DNA of 16,184 nt. Origin: Planctomycetaceae bacterium. GTDB lineage: Bacteria; Planctomycetota; Planctomycetia; Pirellulales; UBA1268. Numbering within the stretch: position 1 is the first letter of the stretch; each line of letters opens with the position of its first letter. Made by a program: the position numbers and the translations under genes. The notes below the pieces were generated by a model. It saw nothing but the letters and a program-made list of their open reading frames with translations, searched no databases and was not told where the DNA came from. The stretch covers positions 1 through 16,184 of the forward strand of contig JABHNP010000101.1 in the NCBI GenBank assembly GCA_018694455.1. The letters run 5' to 3'. Of this stretch, positions 7,981 to 16,028 are shown piece by piece.

Positions 7981-8017
7981 GGCCCACCACTTTGTTTATC
8001 CAGCAAAGTAGAGGGCC
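7981..8017 (-). terminator. Rho-independent terminator of the EF-hand gene
   Basis: GGCCC (7981-7985) pairs with GGGCC (8013-8017), and ACTTTG (7989-7994) with CAAAGT (8004-8009), giving a two-part stem. Read on the minus strand the hairpin is followed at once by TTTTTT (complement of 7975-7980), the classic intrinsic terminator layout. It lies 17 bases beyond the stop of the EF-hand gene. It may also slow plus-strand transcription from the desaturase, but no T-run follows on that side. Confidence 0.85.
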
Positions 8018-8033
8018 ACGTGTGATGCCGCTT

Positions 8034-8333
8034 TCAGTCAGTTTTTTTCTTTTGAATTCTACCGGCTTCGAACTCTTCAAATGAGAGTTTTCCGTCGCCA
8101 TCTTTGTCACGATTTTTGAACCATTTGTCAGCCTGTTCTTTCATGCTTTCCTTTTTGATAGCACTTTTGAATTCTTCGAGTGACAGAAAACCGTCTTCAT
8201 CCTTGTCCCGCTGTTTGAATTGCTTTTCAGCACTGGCAGGTTTTTTTTCACCTTCATCACCACGTGTTTCAGTAGTGAAAACGATAGCCATCGCTACAAG
8301 TGCGAGCCATACTACAGATTGAACGCAACGCAT
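8034..8333 (-). CDS. Small secreted EF-hand calcium-binding protein
   Basis: Protein of 99 residues with a signal peptide (MRCVQSVVWLALVAMAIVF) and two canonical EF-hand loops. Loop 1 is DKDEDGFLSLEE (residues 43-54) and loop 2 is DKDGDGKLSFEE (76-87). Each has Asp at positions 1, 3 and 5, Gly at 6 and Glu at 12, so both should bind calcium. The rest is rich in Lys and Glu. ATG 8333 is preferred over the ATG at 8339 two codons upstream because GAGG at 8341-8344 stands 7 bases before it and only 1 base before the other. Such one-pair EF-hand proteins are common in planctomycetes; roles proposed include calcium-dependent envelope structure. The gene stands alone with its own terminator between two convergent or divergent neighbours. 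Confidence 0.9.
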   Translation of the reverse strand: MRCVQSVVWLALVAMAIVFTTETRGDEGEKKPASAEKQFKQRDKDEDGFLSLEEFKSAIKKESMKEQADKWFKNRDKDGDGKLSFEEFEAGRIQKKKTD

Positions 8334-8534
8334 GTGCATACCTCATTAAAAAGAGTCATTTTTGTCTAGGATCCTTCAGAGTGTATGTGGTGTATTTGGG
8401 TCACGCAAGTAAATCGAGAATCGGGGGCATGGCTTTGTATGAGCGATTACAAAAAAAACCGTTATAACTGGATTACAGTATTTCAAAACAATTCCTTCTA
8501 GAAGTATTTTTCACGTAGCAGGGCTATGTAAATT

Positions 8535-10031
8535 ATGAACAAAACCTTGCTCATTTTTGTATTTAGATTTTTTACGTTTTGTTTGTTGATTTGTATCTCG
8601 AGTTCTTTGTTCGCAGCGGGCGTGAATGGTTCAGGCATTCCTGGTTCAGCCGAGATGATTCGGTTGCAGGAGCAGTGGCAGCCGATGAATGCTTCTGAGG
8701 CAAAGCAGCGTGGACGTAAACGATTTAATGACAATAAGTATGGCATGTTTATTCACTGGGGGATTTATTCCCAGTGTGGGGGCGTTTGGAAGGGCGAGCG
8801 GATGGAAGAGGGTGGCACGGGGCCAAAGGTGGCTGAGTGGATCATGCGAAGGAAAGAAATACCGCGGTCGGAATATGCGTTACTCGCCAAAACATTTAAT
8901 CCAACCAAGTTCGATGCTGATGAGTGGGTTTCCATTGCAAAAGCAGCTGGCATGAAATATATGGTGATCACATCGAAACATCATGATGGCTTTGCCTTAT
9001 TTGACTCTGCGGTGAGTAATTTTAATGTGGTTCAGGCGACACCATTCAAACGAGATATTATTCGCGAACTCGAGCAGTCGTGTAAGCGTGGTGGTATTGC
9101 TTTCGGTGTGTACTATTCCCACGCACTCGACTGGCGCGACGGTGGTGACTCTGGGATGAAAGACTACTGTTATCACGAGCCGCCAAAGCAAGCCATGTTT
9201 GTGAATGACTTTGACCCATCACCAGTCCGATTCGACGACTATATCGCTCGCAAGTCTTTGCCGCAGGTTCGGGAACTGGTAGCAAATTACGATCTTTCAG
9301 AAATTTGGTTAGATACACCAATTTACATTCCTCCTCGATTTAGTTTTGACTTTTACAAAACCATCTATAAGTCAAACCCAGAGATACTTGTGAGTCAGCG
9401 AATTGGAAATGAGTTTGGTGATATTGGGACCCCTGGCGATAATGTCATTCCAGATGAATCAAGTGAAAATACATGGGAGGGTATCGCAACAACAAACAAC
9501 TCATGGGGTTTTAAATCATATGACGAAGATTGGAAATCTCCGGCAGAGACATTGTTTTGGCTTCTTGAAAATGTAAGCAAAGGCGGAAATTTTTTACTCA
9601 ATGTTGGGCCCGATGGAGCAGGCGTTATACCAAAGCAGTCAGTCGATACCTTGTTGGCAGTTGGACGATGGCTTGAAGTTAATGGTGATGCAATATATGG
9701 CACAAAACCCTGGAAGGTCACTCATGAGGGCCCAGCTGGAATTTCAATTAAAGGAACTGAGCATCGCAGTAAGCATGGCTTCAAACTTGATGTAACGAGT
9801 GAAGATTTCTGGTTTACAAAAAAAAACACGAAGCTCTATGTCATTGGCATGGTCTGGCCAGAAAGCGGTATCGCCAGAGTCCGGTCACTGAATGACGTCT
9901 CTTTTACAGAGATCAGGCTTCTTGGTTCACAAGAAAAGTTGCATTGGAAAAAAGAATCAGGAATCACGGAGATTCAATTGCCGGAAATGGAATTAAAAAA
10001 ACTTGGTTACGCCTTGGAGATAACCCTCTAA
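8535..10031 (+). CDS. Secreted alpha-L-fucosidase, family GH29
   Basis: Retaining exo-glycosidase of family GH29, 498 residues, which releases L-fucose from glycans. A signal peptide is clear (MNKTLLIFVFRFFTFCLLICISSSLFAA). The catalytic barrel shows RFNDNKYGMFIHWGIYS, SKHHDGFALFDS (His149, His150) and SEIWLDTP, whose Asp260 corresponds to the catalytic nucleophile. The downstream segment NTWEGIATTNNSWGF and LLENVSKGGNFLLNVGPDGAG are strong family signatures; the Glu of NTWEG is a candidate acid/base but this is inference. The last 100 residues form a C-terminal beta domain with no catalytic motif. ATG 8535 lacks a good Shine-Dalgarno site. With the sulfatases in the same window it suggests use of sulfated fucose-containing polysaccharide such as fucoidan, or of fucosylated glycans. 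Confidence 0.95.
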   Translation: MNKTLLIFVFRFFTFCLLICISSSLFAAGVNGSGIPGSAEMIRLQEQWQPMNASEAKQRGRKRFNDNKYGMFIHWGIYSQCGGVWKGERMEEGGTGPKVAEWIMRRKEIPRSEYALLAKTFNPTKFDADEWVSIAKAAGMKYMVITSKHHDGFALFDSAVSNFNVVQATPFKRDIIRELEQSCKRGGIAFGVYYSHALDWRDGGDSGMKDYCYHEPPKQAMFVNDFDPSPVRFDDYIARKSLPQVRELVANYDLSEIWLDTPIYIPPRFSFDFYKTIYKSNPEILVSQRIGNEFGDIGTPGDNVIPDESSENTWEGIATTNNSWGFKSYDEDWKSPAETLFWLLENVSKGGNFLLNVGPDGAGVIPKQSVDTLLAVGRWLEVNGDAIYGTKPWKVTHEGPAGISIKGTEHRSKHGFKLDVTSEDFWFTKKNTKLYVIGMVWPESGIARVRSLNDVSFTEIRLLGSQEKLHWKKESGITEIQLPEMELKKLGYALEITL

Positions 10032-10085
10032 GTCGATCCGTCCTCACATTGCGTATGAAGCTACAAAACTTGTAAAATAGTTGTG

Positions 10086-10108
10086 CCTAAAAATTAGGAA
10101 ATTTTTTT
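10086..10108 (+). terminator. Possible terminator of the fucosidase gene
   Basis: CCTAA (10086-10090) and TTAGG (10094-10098) form a short stem around AAA, followed after three bases by seven T residues (10102-10108). It lies about 55 bases after the fucosidase stop, between convergent genes. The stem is weak, so the call rests mainly on the T-run and position. Confidence 0.4.
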
Positions 10109-10132
10109 GAATGCGTTTATGGCACTATTGGC

Positions 10133-13100
10133 CTACATGTCTGGTGGTTGGTTTGCTGCTGATTGAAGAAATTGAATAAGGGAAGATAGTTCTTCGGTAG
10201 TGAGTAAGTTTGCCAGTTCTGGCATGAGAGAATTTTTTGAAGGAACTATTGTGTCAGTATTTTTGCGATTAATGCTGTGAACCTTGCCCAAAGCATCCTT
10301 AAGAACAATGGGGTCTCCAGCAGACACTTGAAGCCCACTGATCGCAGTGCCTTTGTCTGTGAGTACTGTCATTGTTTCAAAGCCAGCAGCTATTGCTGCA
10401 TGTGGTTTCAGAATATCCTCATGTAGTGCAATCGCTGAATGTTTGCGAGCAATCTGACTGAGATCAGGCCCTATTTCACCACCGTAACCATTGACGATGT
10501 GACATTTGGCACATCCGATATGGTTTGCATGGAATATGGCTCTGCCTAGCGAAGCACTTCCAGGGACGTCTGGCAGAGAACGTGCCGGTAAAATTTCCTT
10601 TCCGGTATTGGATGTATCAACGAATATTGAAAAAAATATCTGACCCTTGACTGCTGCCTCCTCTAACGCAGTGACCTGTAGTCTAAGTGGCTTCAAAGCA
10701 CTCACGTTGTAAGCAATAACAGAACGGGCTGCTACCCGAATGGCGGGCTGACCATTGCCCCATGTCGTCAATCCAGGTGAAACGGTTAGTGGCGGTCGTG
10801 GTGGTTTTTTCCGACGTGCTGCCGAGGCCCTGTTTGGGACCGGTGGCGGCCCACTCGGCGTCCCACCAGAAAAAGCCATTGTCCAAGGAATCTGTGTCAG
10901 GTCTACATTCGATTCTGCGCTTGTTAAAATAGGAGCAATCCAAAAAGCGTCGCTCGATTTGGTGTTGGTTGAGTCAGCAACCAGATAGATTCGTTTAGCA
11001 CCACGGATATCAAGATCGATAGATGCCTTGCCATGAGCGCTTTTGTAGATGGGATCACCCGGAGGAGTGAAAGATTTATCAAGTCGAGTATTCGGAAGTG
11101 GTTTTTCTATTGGCGGTGGCTCTGGGAATACATCACTTAGCTGAACGTTTTTCCAGTCATTTTGCAGACGGTGTTGTCCCCACCAAGCTGCGTAGTTACG
11201 AATATCTTGTGGCCCACGCTGAGCGATTTCAAGCATCGCAGCAGCAGCCTGCGTATTTGAATTAAACGCGATGGCATCAACCATTTTTTTCCGATCCGCG
11301 AGCGGCAACGTTATGTCTAATGCTCGCGTTTTGAGTTGTTCAACCGCTGAGTCAGGATGTAAACGCCAGGCTATTCCAGATAAACGGTTGTCCCATAAGA
11401 GCGGGTCTTCTGAGTTAACTACAAATAGATCAAATGATTCCTGCTCTTTTCCCTCACATGCTATTCCTAGGGCTTCTAAATACCATCGATCCCAACCATC
11501 AAACCCATCAGCAATTTTCTGAAGTAACTTGTGACACTCTTGGAAAGGTATGTCACGAAGAGAAATTGCCGCCTCTCGTCGAACTGCTGCAGAGGAATCC
11601 ACGCATGCCTGCTGCTGGGCCTGTAGCCAGAGATTGCGAACACGGTCTGAAGTATCTGGTTGAGCAATCGCACGACGTAAAGACCGAAGAGCAACCACAC
11701 GTATCTGTGGGTTTTTGTGATCCAGTAACTCGGTGAGTCGATCGATGCCTTCTTGTCCACAGTTTGGTAAGAGCCATGTTGTGCGAGCAACGAAGAATGG
11801 CTGGTGAGATCGTGAGGCTGCAACAATTTCTGGTCCAGCTTCTTCCCCCATGTCTCGCAAAGCGTTAAACCCAAGCGATCGGACGTGGACAGCAGGACTT
11901 TTTAACGCACGAATCTTGCCAGCAACAGTCGAAAGGTCAAGTTTTTCAATGTTTGGAGTAAAATCTTTTGGTGCGATCCGATACACGGATCCACTTCCGT
12001 TAGGGTCTCGCATTCTGTGACCACCAACTCCGGGATCATACCAGTCACTTATGTAGATGGCACCGTCTGGACCAACAGCCACATCGGAAGGTCTGAACAT
12101 GCCAGAATGTACGCTGCCAGAGCGTAGCTTCATAAGTACAGAACGCTCTAAAGAAAACCCCGCTCCTTGTGGTTTTGGTGAGTATTGAAAGACTTCTCCC
12201 CGCGCAGACTCACAGACTAGAAGAAGTCCGTTTGGATAGAGCTTATCAAAGCATCCATTCTCACCAAAGACAACGCCGGTAGGAGCCCCGAAGCCGTAGA
12301 CATCACCAGCAGGGATTGTGCCAGGGTCTTCCTGTCGCCATTCAGCAACTCTAGTTGGTTGTCCGGGCCTCTGATCTAATTGCCATTTCCGAGACCCATC
12401 TGCTGAAGAAAATCCAGCGTTACCGTATTCCATGAGCCAAGTGGTTCTACAAGCAGGCGGATCATCGTTGTCTGCGTGGAAAACATCACCAAAGGAAGAT
12501 AAGGATTCTTCGTAGACATTTCGAAAATTATGCCCAATTGGCTCAAGCCCCGTGCCATCGGGCCGTACTCGCATTGCAACTCCGCCAACCCACACTCGTC
12601 CGTCATCACTTTTCCGGCCAGGAAAATTTTCTTTGAGATGAGGGGTTCCACCAGCGTATGAACTTCCAGCACGCAGGGTCCATCCGGATTTATCCGTGAC
12701 GGTATGAGGCCCGCCATTTCCTGTATTGAAGTACCAATAACCGTCTGGTCCAACAGTTACACTGTGAAGACTGTGATCGTGGTCGAGACCACTGAATCCG
12801 GTAAGCAATATTTCTTTTGTATCAATCGATGGATCAAAGTAGGTGTCGCCATCCACGTCCGTGTAGACTAAGAGATTCGGCGCGCAGGAGACAATAATCT
12901 TGTTTCCTACCACTGCTATTCCGAGAGGAGCAACGAGATCAATATCTCTGACAAATGTATGAGAAGTATCTGCCCGTCCATCATTGTCAGTGTCTTGAAG
13001 CACAACGACACGATCACCGGCTTCTTTGCTTAGCCCAAGTTCTTTATTTCTAAAGTTACGGTAATTTACTGCCTCGGTAACCCAGATACGGCCGTTACTA

Positions 13101-13273
13101 TCAATATCAAAGTTGGTTGGGTTGAATAATTGCGGAGTAGTTGCCCATAAAGTTACTTCCAGGCCGTCAGCAATTTCGAATTCATCGGAGGGGATATGCT
13201 CTGCTAAAATAGGACTAGCTAGGTAGAAACAAAACAATACGAAGTACGAGAGAATTGATTGTTGTGGGTTCAT
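10133..13273 (-). CDS. Large secreted propeller/HEAT/cytochrome c protein (PVC-type heme-binding)
   Basis: Secreted multidomain protein of 1046 residues of the kind found mainly in Planctomycetes and Verrucomicrobia (membrane-bound dehydrogenase domain plus Pirellula/Verrucomicrobium-type heme domain). Order: signal peptide at 1-24; a beta-propeller resembling soluble glucose dehydrogenases at about 30-437, with Asp-rich DTDNDGRAD and DVDGDTYFD turns; HEAT-like helical repeats at about 445-700; a beta-sandwich resembling NPCBM-type sugar-binding modules at about 720-890; and a cytochrome c domain with CAKCH (Cys921, Cys924, His925 for covalent heme). A basic Pro/Arg run (RRKKPPRPP) interrupts the beta-sandwich. 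The likely role is oxidation of a sugar or alcohol with electrons passed to the heme, but the substrate is unknown. The start at 13273 gives a good signal peptide but has no clear Shine-Dalgarno site. It is divergent from the pseudouridine synthase gene. Confidence 0.93.
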   Translation of the reverse strand: MNPQQSILSYFVLFCFYLASPILAEHIPSDEFEIADGLEVTLWATTPQLFNPTNFDIDSNGRIWVTEAVNYRNFRNKELGLSKEAGDRVVVLQDTDNDGRADTSHTFVRDIDLVAPLGIAVVGNKIIVSCAPNLLVYTDVDGDTYFDPSIDTKEILLTGFSGLDHDHSLHSVTVGPDGYWYFNTGNGGPHTVTDKSGWTLRAGSSYAGGTPHLKENFPGRKSDDGRVWVGGVAMRVRPDGTGLEPIGHNFRNVYEESLSSFGDVFHADNDDPPACRTTWLMEYGNAGFSSADGSRKWQLDQRPGQPTRVAEWRQEDPGTIPAGDVYGFGAPTGVVFGENGCFDKLYPNGLLLVCESARGEVFQYSPKPQGAGFSLERSVLMKLRSGSVHSGMFRPSDVAVGPDGAIYISDWYDPGVGGHRMRDPNGSGSVYRIAPKDFTPNIEKLDLSTVAGKIRALKSPAVHVRSLGFNALRDMGEEAGPEIVAASRSHQPFFVARTTWLLPNCGQEGIDRLTELLDHKNPQIRVVALRSLRRAIAQPDTSDRVRNLWLQAQQQACVDSSAAVRREAAISLRDIPFQECHKLLQKIADGFDGWDRWYLEALGIACEGKEQESFDLFVVNSEDPLLWDNRLSGIAWRLHPDSAVEQLKTRALDITLPLADRKKMVDAIAFNSNTQAAAAMLEIAQRGPQDIRNYAAWWGQHRLQNDWKNVQLSDVFPEPPPIEKPLPNTRLDKSFTPPGDPIYKSAHGKASIDLDIRGAKRIYLVADSTNTKSSDAFWIAPILTSAESNVDLTQIPWTMAFSGGTPSGPPPVPNRASAARRKKPPRPPLTVSPGLTTWGNGQPAIRVAARSVIAYNVSALKPLRLQVTALEEAAVKGQIFFSIFVDTSNTGKEILPARSLPDVPGSASLGRAIFHANHIGCAKCHIVNGYGGEIGPDLSQIARKHSAIALHEDILKPHAAIAAGFETMTVLTDKGTAISGLQVSAGDPIVLKDALGKVHSINRKNTDTIVPSKNSLMPELANLLTTEELSSLIQFLQSAANQPPDM

Positions 13274-13414
13274 AATCTTGTAGGGTTGTTGTCGTTTAGT
13301 CTCTGTGTTAACTAAATGAAGTAGGCAACACGAGGTAATTCATTAGGCTCAGTCCAAGCGTTTTTATGAACTTCGTGTTCGTGGAATGAATGTCGCGAAC
13401 CGTAGAGATAGTAC

Positions 13415-14167
13415 ATGAGTTTTGTTAAGAAAATCATCGTATTATTTGAAAACAACGGAGTTTTGGCAGTGTGTAAGCCTGCTGGCCTTCCGACACAGGC
13501 ACCATGGGGCATCGAGTCTGTTGAATCGTTAATTCGAAGGCAAAAGTTCCAGGGGCTGTTTGAAGAAGCAGTTGCTCTTGGTAGGAAACGTCATCCGGGC
13601 GGTTTTCTTGGAATTCCACATCGTTTGGATCGGGCGGTATCTGGTGTCATGTTGTTGGCCTCAACTCCACGAGCAGCAAGGCAGTTATCTCGACAATTCG
13701 AACGCCGACAAATCCGAAAAACGTATGTCGCGATTGTCGAACCACGAAGGGGCGAATCAATCAAAGTGGGTCCATTCATTTGGCAAGATGAAATACGTAA
13801 AGTGCCAAATGAGCCTCGTGTTGAAGTTGTGGAATCAGGTGACAGCCATGCAAAGTTAGCGCAAACACGTGGCCACGTTTTGGTATCGGATAAAGACGTT
13901 CATCTTCTGGAGTTGCATCCAGAGACGGGCCGGATGCATCAATTAAGAGTTCAGGCGGCATGTCATGGTGTGCCAATCGTTGGCGATAATCTCTATGGCA
14001 GTGCATCTGCAGAAGATATTGACATCATTCGTAATCGACCTATTGCTTTGCATGCACAAAGCATTGAGTATGTTGACCCTGAGAGTAACCAGTCGGTTAC
14101 AGCAAGGGCGGCTATTCCGGATACATCACTTTGGGATTGCTGGCGTGATGCATTTTGTACCCAATGA
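13415..14167 (+). CDS. RluA-family pseudouridine synthase
   Basis: Cytoplasmic RNA-modifying enzyme of 250 residues that isomerises uridine to pseudouridine in rRNA or tRNA. The catalytic motif is HRLDRAVSG with Asp72 as the essential residue. KPAGLPTQ near the N-terminus, RKTYVAIV, and ETGRMHQLRVQAACHG.PIVGDNLYG near the C-terminus are further RluA-family blocks. The protein starts directly with the catalytic domain and lacks the N-terminal S4 domain of RluC and RluD, so it resembles the shorter RluA/TruC-like forms. The start is fixed within a few codons, because an in-frame TAG lies at 13409-13411; AGAGA at 13404-13408 is a weak ribosome binding site. Target site cannot be assigned. It is unrelated to its neighbours. 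Confidence 0.92.
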   Translation: MSFVKKIIVLFENNGVLAVCKPAGLPTQAPWGIESVESLIRRQKFQGLFEEAVALGRKRHPGGFLGIPHRLDRAVSGVMLLASTPRAARQLSRQFERRQIRKTYVAIVEPRRGESIKVGPFIWQDEIRKVPNEPRVEVVESGDSHAKLAQTRGHVLVSDKDVHLLELHPETGRMHQLRVQAACHGVPIVGDNLYGSASAEDIDIIRNRPIALHAQSIEYVDPESNQSVTARAAIPDTSLWDCWRDAFCTQ

Positions 14168-14281
14168 AATGAAGGGTCTCGATTGGGAAGCGTTCCCGGC
14201 AAGATTACTTCAATCAGTCGGTCTTAAGAGGTAATACATTACACACTAGTAGTTGTTAGTTCTCAGGAACTATATCCAATC

Positions 14282-14623
14282 TCAGAATACATCGAGCTGG
14301 AAATGATGTCCCTGATGGTACCGCCGAGATTTCGGATAGTAATTTTGCCATGATCGATTGTAGACAGGCACACGCATCTCCTGTGGATAGCGGTGGTAGA
14401 GGTCGTTCGCACTTTTCATATACCCGTCAGCATAGTAGTTCTGTGGATACCAGACATACGGATAATGATACAGTCGATTCCAGTCATGGGTGTTATATGA
14501 GTTTGCCCATTGATAGCCATAAGCCTGTTGGCTAGCTGTTGGCGGCTGGGCTTGCAAAGGTAACGAATACCCCACACAAACACTGGCAAATGATATTGCC
14601 AGTGCATACGTATACCACTTCAT
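14282..14623 (-). CDS. Tyr-rich small secreted protein, unknown function
   Basis: Small exported protein of 113 residues with a signal peptide (MKWYTYALAISFASVCVGYSLPLQA, cleavage near residue 25). The mature part of about 88 residues is very rich in aromatic residues and His: 16 Tyr, 4 Trp and 6 His, with hardly any aliphatic stretches. It reads YHYPYVWYPQNYY, SANDLYHRYPQEMRVPVYN and SWQNYYPKSRRYHQGHHF, with no Cys. From memory, similar proteins with YPQN and YHRYPxEMRxPVYN motifs recur in planctomycete genomes under uninformative names; this could not be checked here. The ATG at 14623 follows a G-rich tract (complement of 14631-14637) that may serve in ribosome binding. It could be a structural or adhesive envelope protein. 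It lies downstream of the MBL-fold gene, from which a hairpin separates it. Confidence 0.8.
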   Translation of the reverse strand: MKWYTYALAISFASVCVGYSLPLQAQPPTASQQAYGYQWANSYNTHDWNRLYHYPYVWYPQNYYADGYMKSANDLYHRYPQEMRVPVYNRSWQNYYPKSRRYHQGHHFQLDVF

Positions 14624-14712
14624 TCTTTTTCCCCCCCGGTACTGATTCGGTAAGTCCGCGAACGGTTCTTCCGCACATCAATGAAGAGATCGGCAATCGG
14701 TACGATCGAACT

Positions 14713-14738
14713 TGACGGAAAAAGTAGTATTTCCGTCA
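14713..14738. terminator. Perfect 9-bp inverted repeat, terminator-like
   Basis: TGACGGAAA (14713-14721) and TTTCCGTCA (14730-14738) form a perfect 9-bp stem with an 8-base loop. It begins about 19 bases beyond the stop of the MBL-fold gene on the minus strand and upstream of the Tyr-rich protein. No T-run follows on the minus strand; a short T-rich stretch follows on the plus strand. It is probably a transcript end or processing site for the MBL gene, but an operator for the small protein is possible. Confidence 0.5.
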
Positions 14739-14756
14739 TATTTTAAGAAGAAGCTT

Positions 14757-15557
14757 TTATGCCGTCTGAGTTCGTTCTGACGGCAACCGTCCCTCAGCTA
14801 GTTCTTTGTCCCAATCATCCATGAGTGGCCAATGAGTGGCACAGGTTCCAAAATCTGCTAGCGTGAGGTATCCCTTAAGCCTGTCAATCGTGCTTGTCAG
14901 GAGCTCATTATTTTTTTGGAACACAGGTCCATGGCTGGGCAAGAGCCATTCAATGTCACTCGCAGCAATTCGCTCTAACGAAGAGATGAAAGACGGGATA
15001 TCACTACCGTGATGCGCATCAATTGCTCCTACAGATCCGTCTCGATAAATGTTATCCCCGGAGAGCAAAAGGTTGCCAAAGCGGAATGCAAGTTGGCTGT
15101 CCGTATGGCCAGGTGTATGCCAGACTTCGAGTTTTCGCTTTCCAATTGTAATGATGTCCCCGTCATGGATAGCCTTTTCGACTTTGATTGTAGGCATTTC
15201 AAGGTGAACATTCTGAGCAGAAATTTCAGCAAAGGTTTTGATTCGGTCGCCTGTTTCAAGTGATTCTACAGCTTTGGGGTGGGCCAAAACAGGTGCTTTT
15301 AAGAGGCTCTTCGCTTTGGCCAAACCTTGAATGTGGTCAACGTCTGCGTGCGTTGCAATTAGTCCACGGCACTGGGAAATTGGGAAGTCAATCTGCCGTA
15401 TGAGTTCAATTATCTCATCGACATTTTCCTCGTAACCAATGTCAATAAGAACCCAATCATTCTCATCATATAAAAGATAGACGCTGCATCCTATTCGCCA
15501 TCCGGCTTGATGGTTTATTTCAATAACACCAGGAAAAAGAGGACGTCGTTCAAGCAT
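14757..15557 (-). CDS. Metallo-beta-lactamase-fold hydrolase
   Basis: Soluble MBL-fold metallohydrolase, 266 residues from ATG 15557. The metal-binding motif is THADVDHIQG (His70, Asp72, Asp74, His75), an HxDxDH form with Asp in place of the second His of the usual HxHxDH, as also seen in ComEC-type proteins. It is followed by WHTPGHTDS (third metal region), LLLSGDNIY with the bridging Asp, and LLPSHGP with the last His. This is the layout of glyoxalase II and lactonase-like enzymes, so a thioester, lactone or similar ester is a likely substrate, but the reaction is not assignable. In-frame ATG 15602 and TTG 15620 would extend the N-terminus; 15557 is chosen because the conserved domain begins soon after, though no start has a clear Shine-Dalgarno site. 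No signal peptide is evident. Confidence 0.87.
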   Translation of the reverse strand: MLERRPLFPGVIEINHQAGWRIGCSVYLLYDENDWVLIDIGYEENVDEIIELIRQIDFPISQCRGLIATHADVDHIQGLAKAKSLLKAPVLAHPKAVESLETGDRIKTFAEISAQNVHLEMPTIKVEKAIHDGDIITIGKRKLEVWHTPGHTDSQLAFRFGNLLLSGDNIYRDGSVGAIDAHHGSDIPSFISSLERIAASDIEWLLPSHGPVFQKNNELLTSTIDRLKGYLTLADFGTCATHWPLMDDWDKELAEGRLPSERTQTA

Positions 15558-15948
15558 TGTGAAATGATTATCGGAGGTATGTGGAATCAAGATCCAAAGC
15601 ATCGATGCATAAATGCACAAACACTTGTTTCAGCCTAATCCTATTGTAGGGCCAACCTATGAACACGACAATCAAAAGATGTGCTTCGGGACATTGGGGG
15701 GCGTTGTCGCAGTTTCACTCGGTGTTTCGGTCACTACTGAATCCGCCTTCACGAACAGAATTCACGTGTCATGGTGGATAGGAACAATCGAATTCGGTCC
15801 TTTTGGCTCGATGTGTTGAAGTGGGGAGTTGTTGGCTTTTCCTCGGCCCCCGTCGTTTTCAGTAACTAATTACCACCCACGGCAATCCAGCTGTTCCGTT
15901 TGATCACTGCTTGCAGCAGTATCGGAGCTACTGTTCCGGCAAAAAAAA
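15558..15948. other. Gene-poor stretch
   Basis: No supported gene is seen in this stretch between the MBL-fold gene and the terminator of the Cys-rich protein gene. A 68-codon plus-strand frame at 15613-15819 has no ribosome binding site and no recognisable motif. The promoter of the MBL-fold gene should lie at its left end. Confidence 0.5.
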
Positions 15949-15978
15949 CTCCGCTCGGGGTGGGTACCCCGAGCGGAG
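15949..15978 (-). terminator. Strong rho-independent terminator
   Basis: CTCCGCTCGGGG (15949-15960) and CCCCGAGCGGAG (15967-15978) form a perfect 12-bp GC-rich stem with a 6-base loop. On the minus strand it is followed directly by eight T residues (complement of 15941-15948). It lies 50 bases beyond the stop of the Cys-rich protein gene and clearly ends that transcript. Confidence 0.93.
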
Positions 15979-16028
15979 ATCACTGGCCGAAGTCGGGCAA
16001 CGGATTTCCGTTCGACCGAACGTTTACA

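Noticed and set aside
2675..10031. A single polysaccharide-utilisation operon
   Set aside because: Gaps are large, strands switch, terminators intervene and housekeeping genes are interspersed, so co-transcription of the whole set is not supported.
11434..11874. Frames of 100 and 132 codons within the large cytochrome protein gene
   Set aside because: They lie inside the HEAT-repeat coding region on other frames; the main frame has continuous family motifs.
15613..15819. A 68-codon plus-strand frame opposite and beyond the MBL-fold gene start
   Set aside because: No ribosome binding site, no motif, no signal peptide, and it lies just in front of the divergent MBL gene; it looks like chance.
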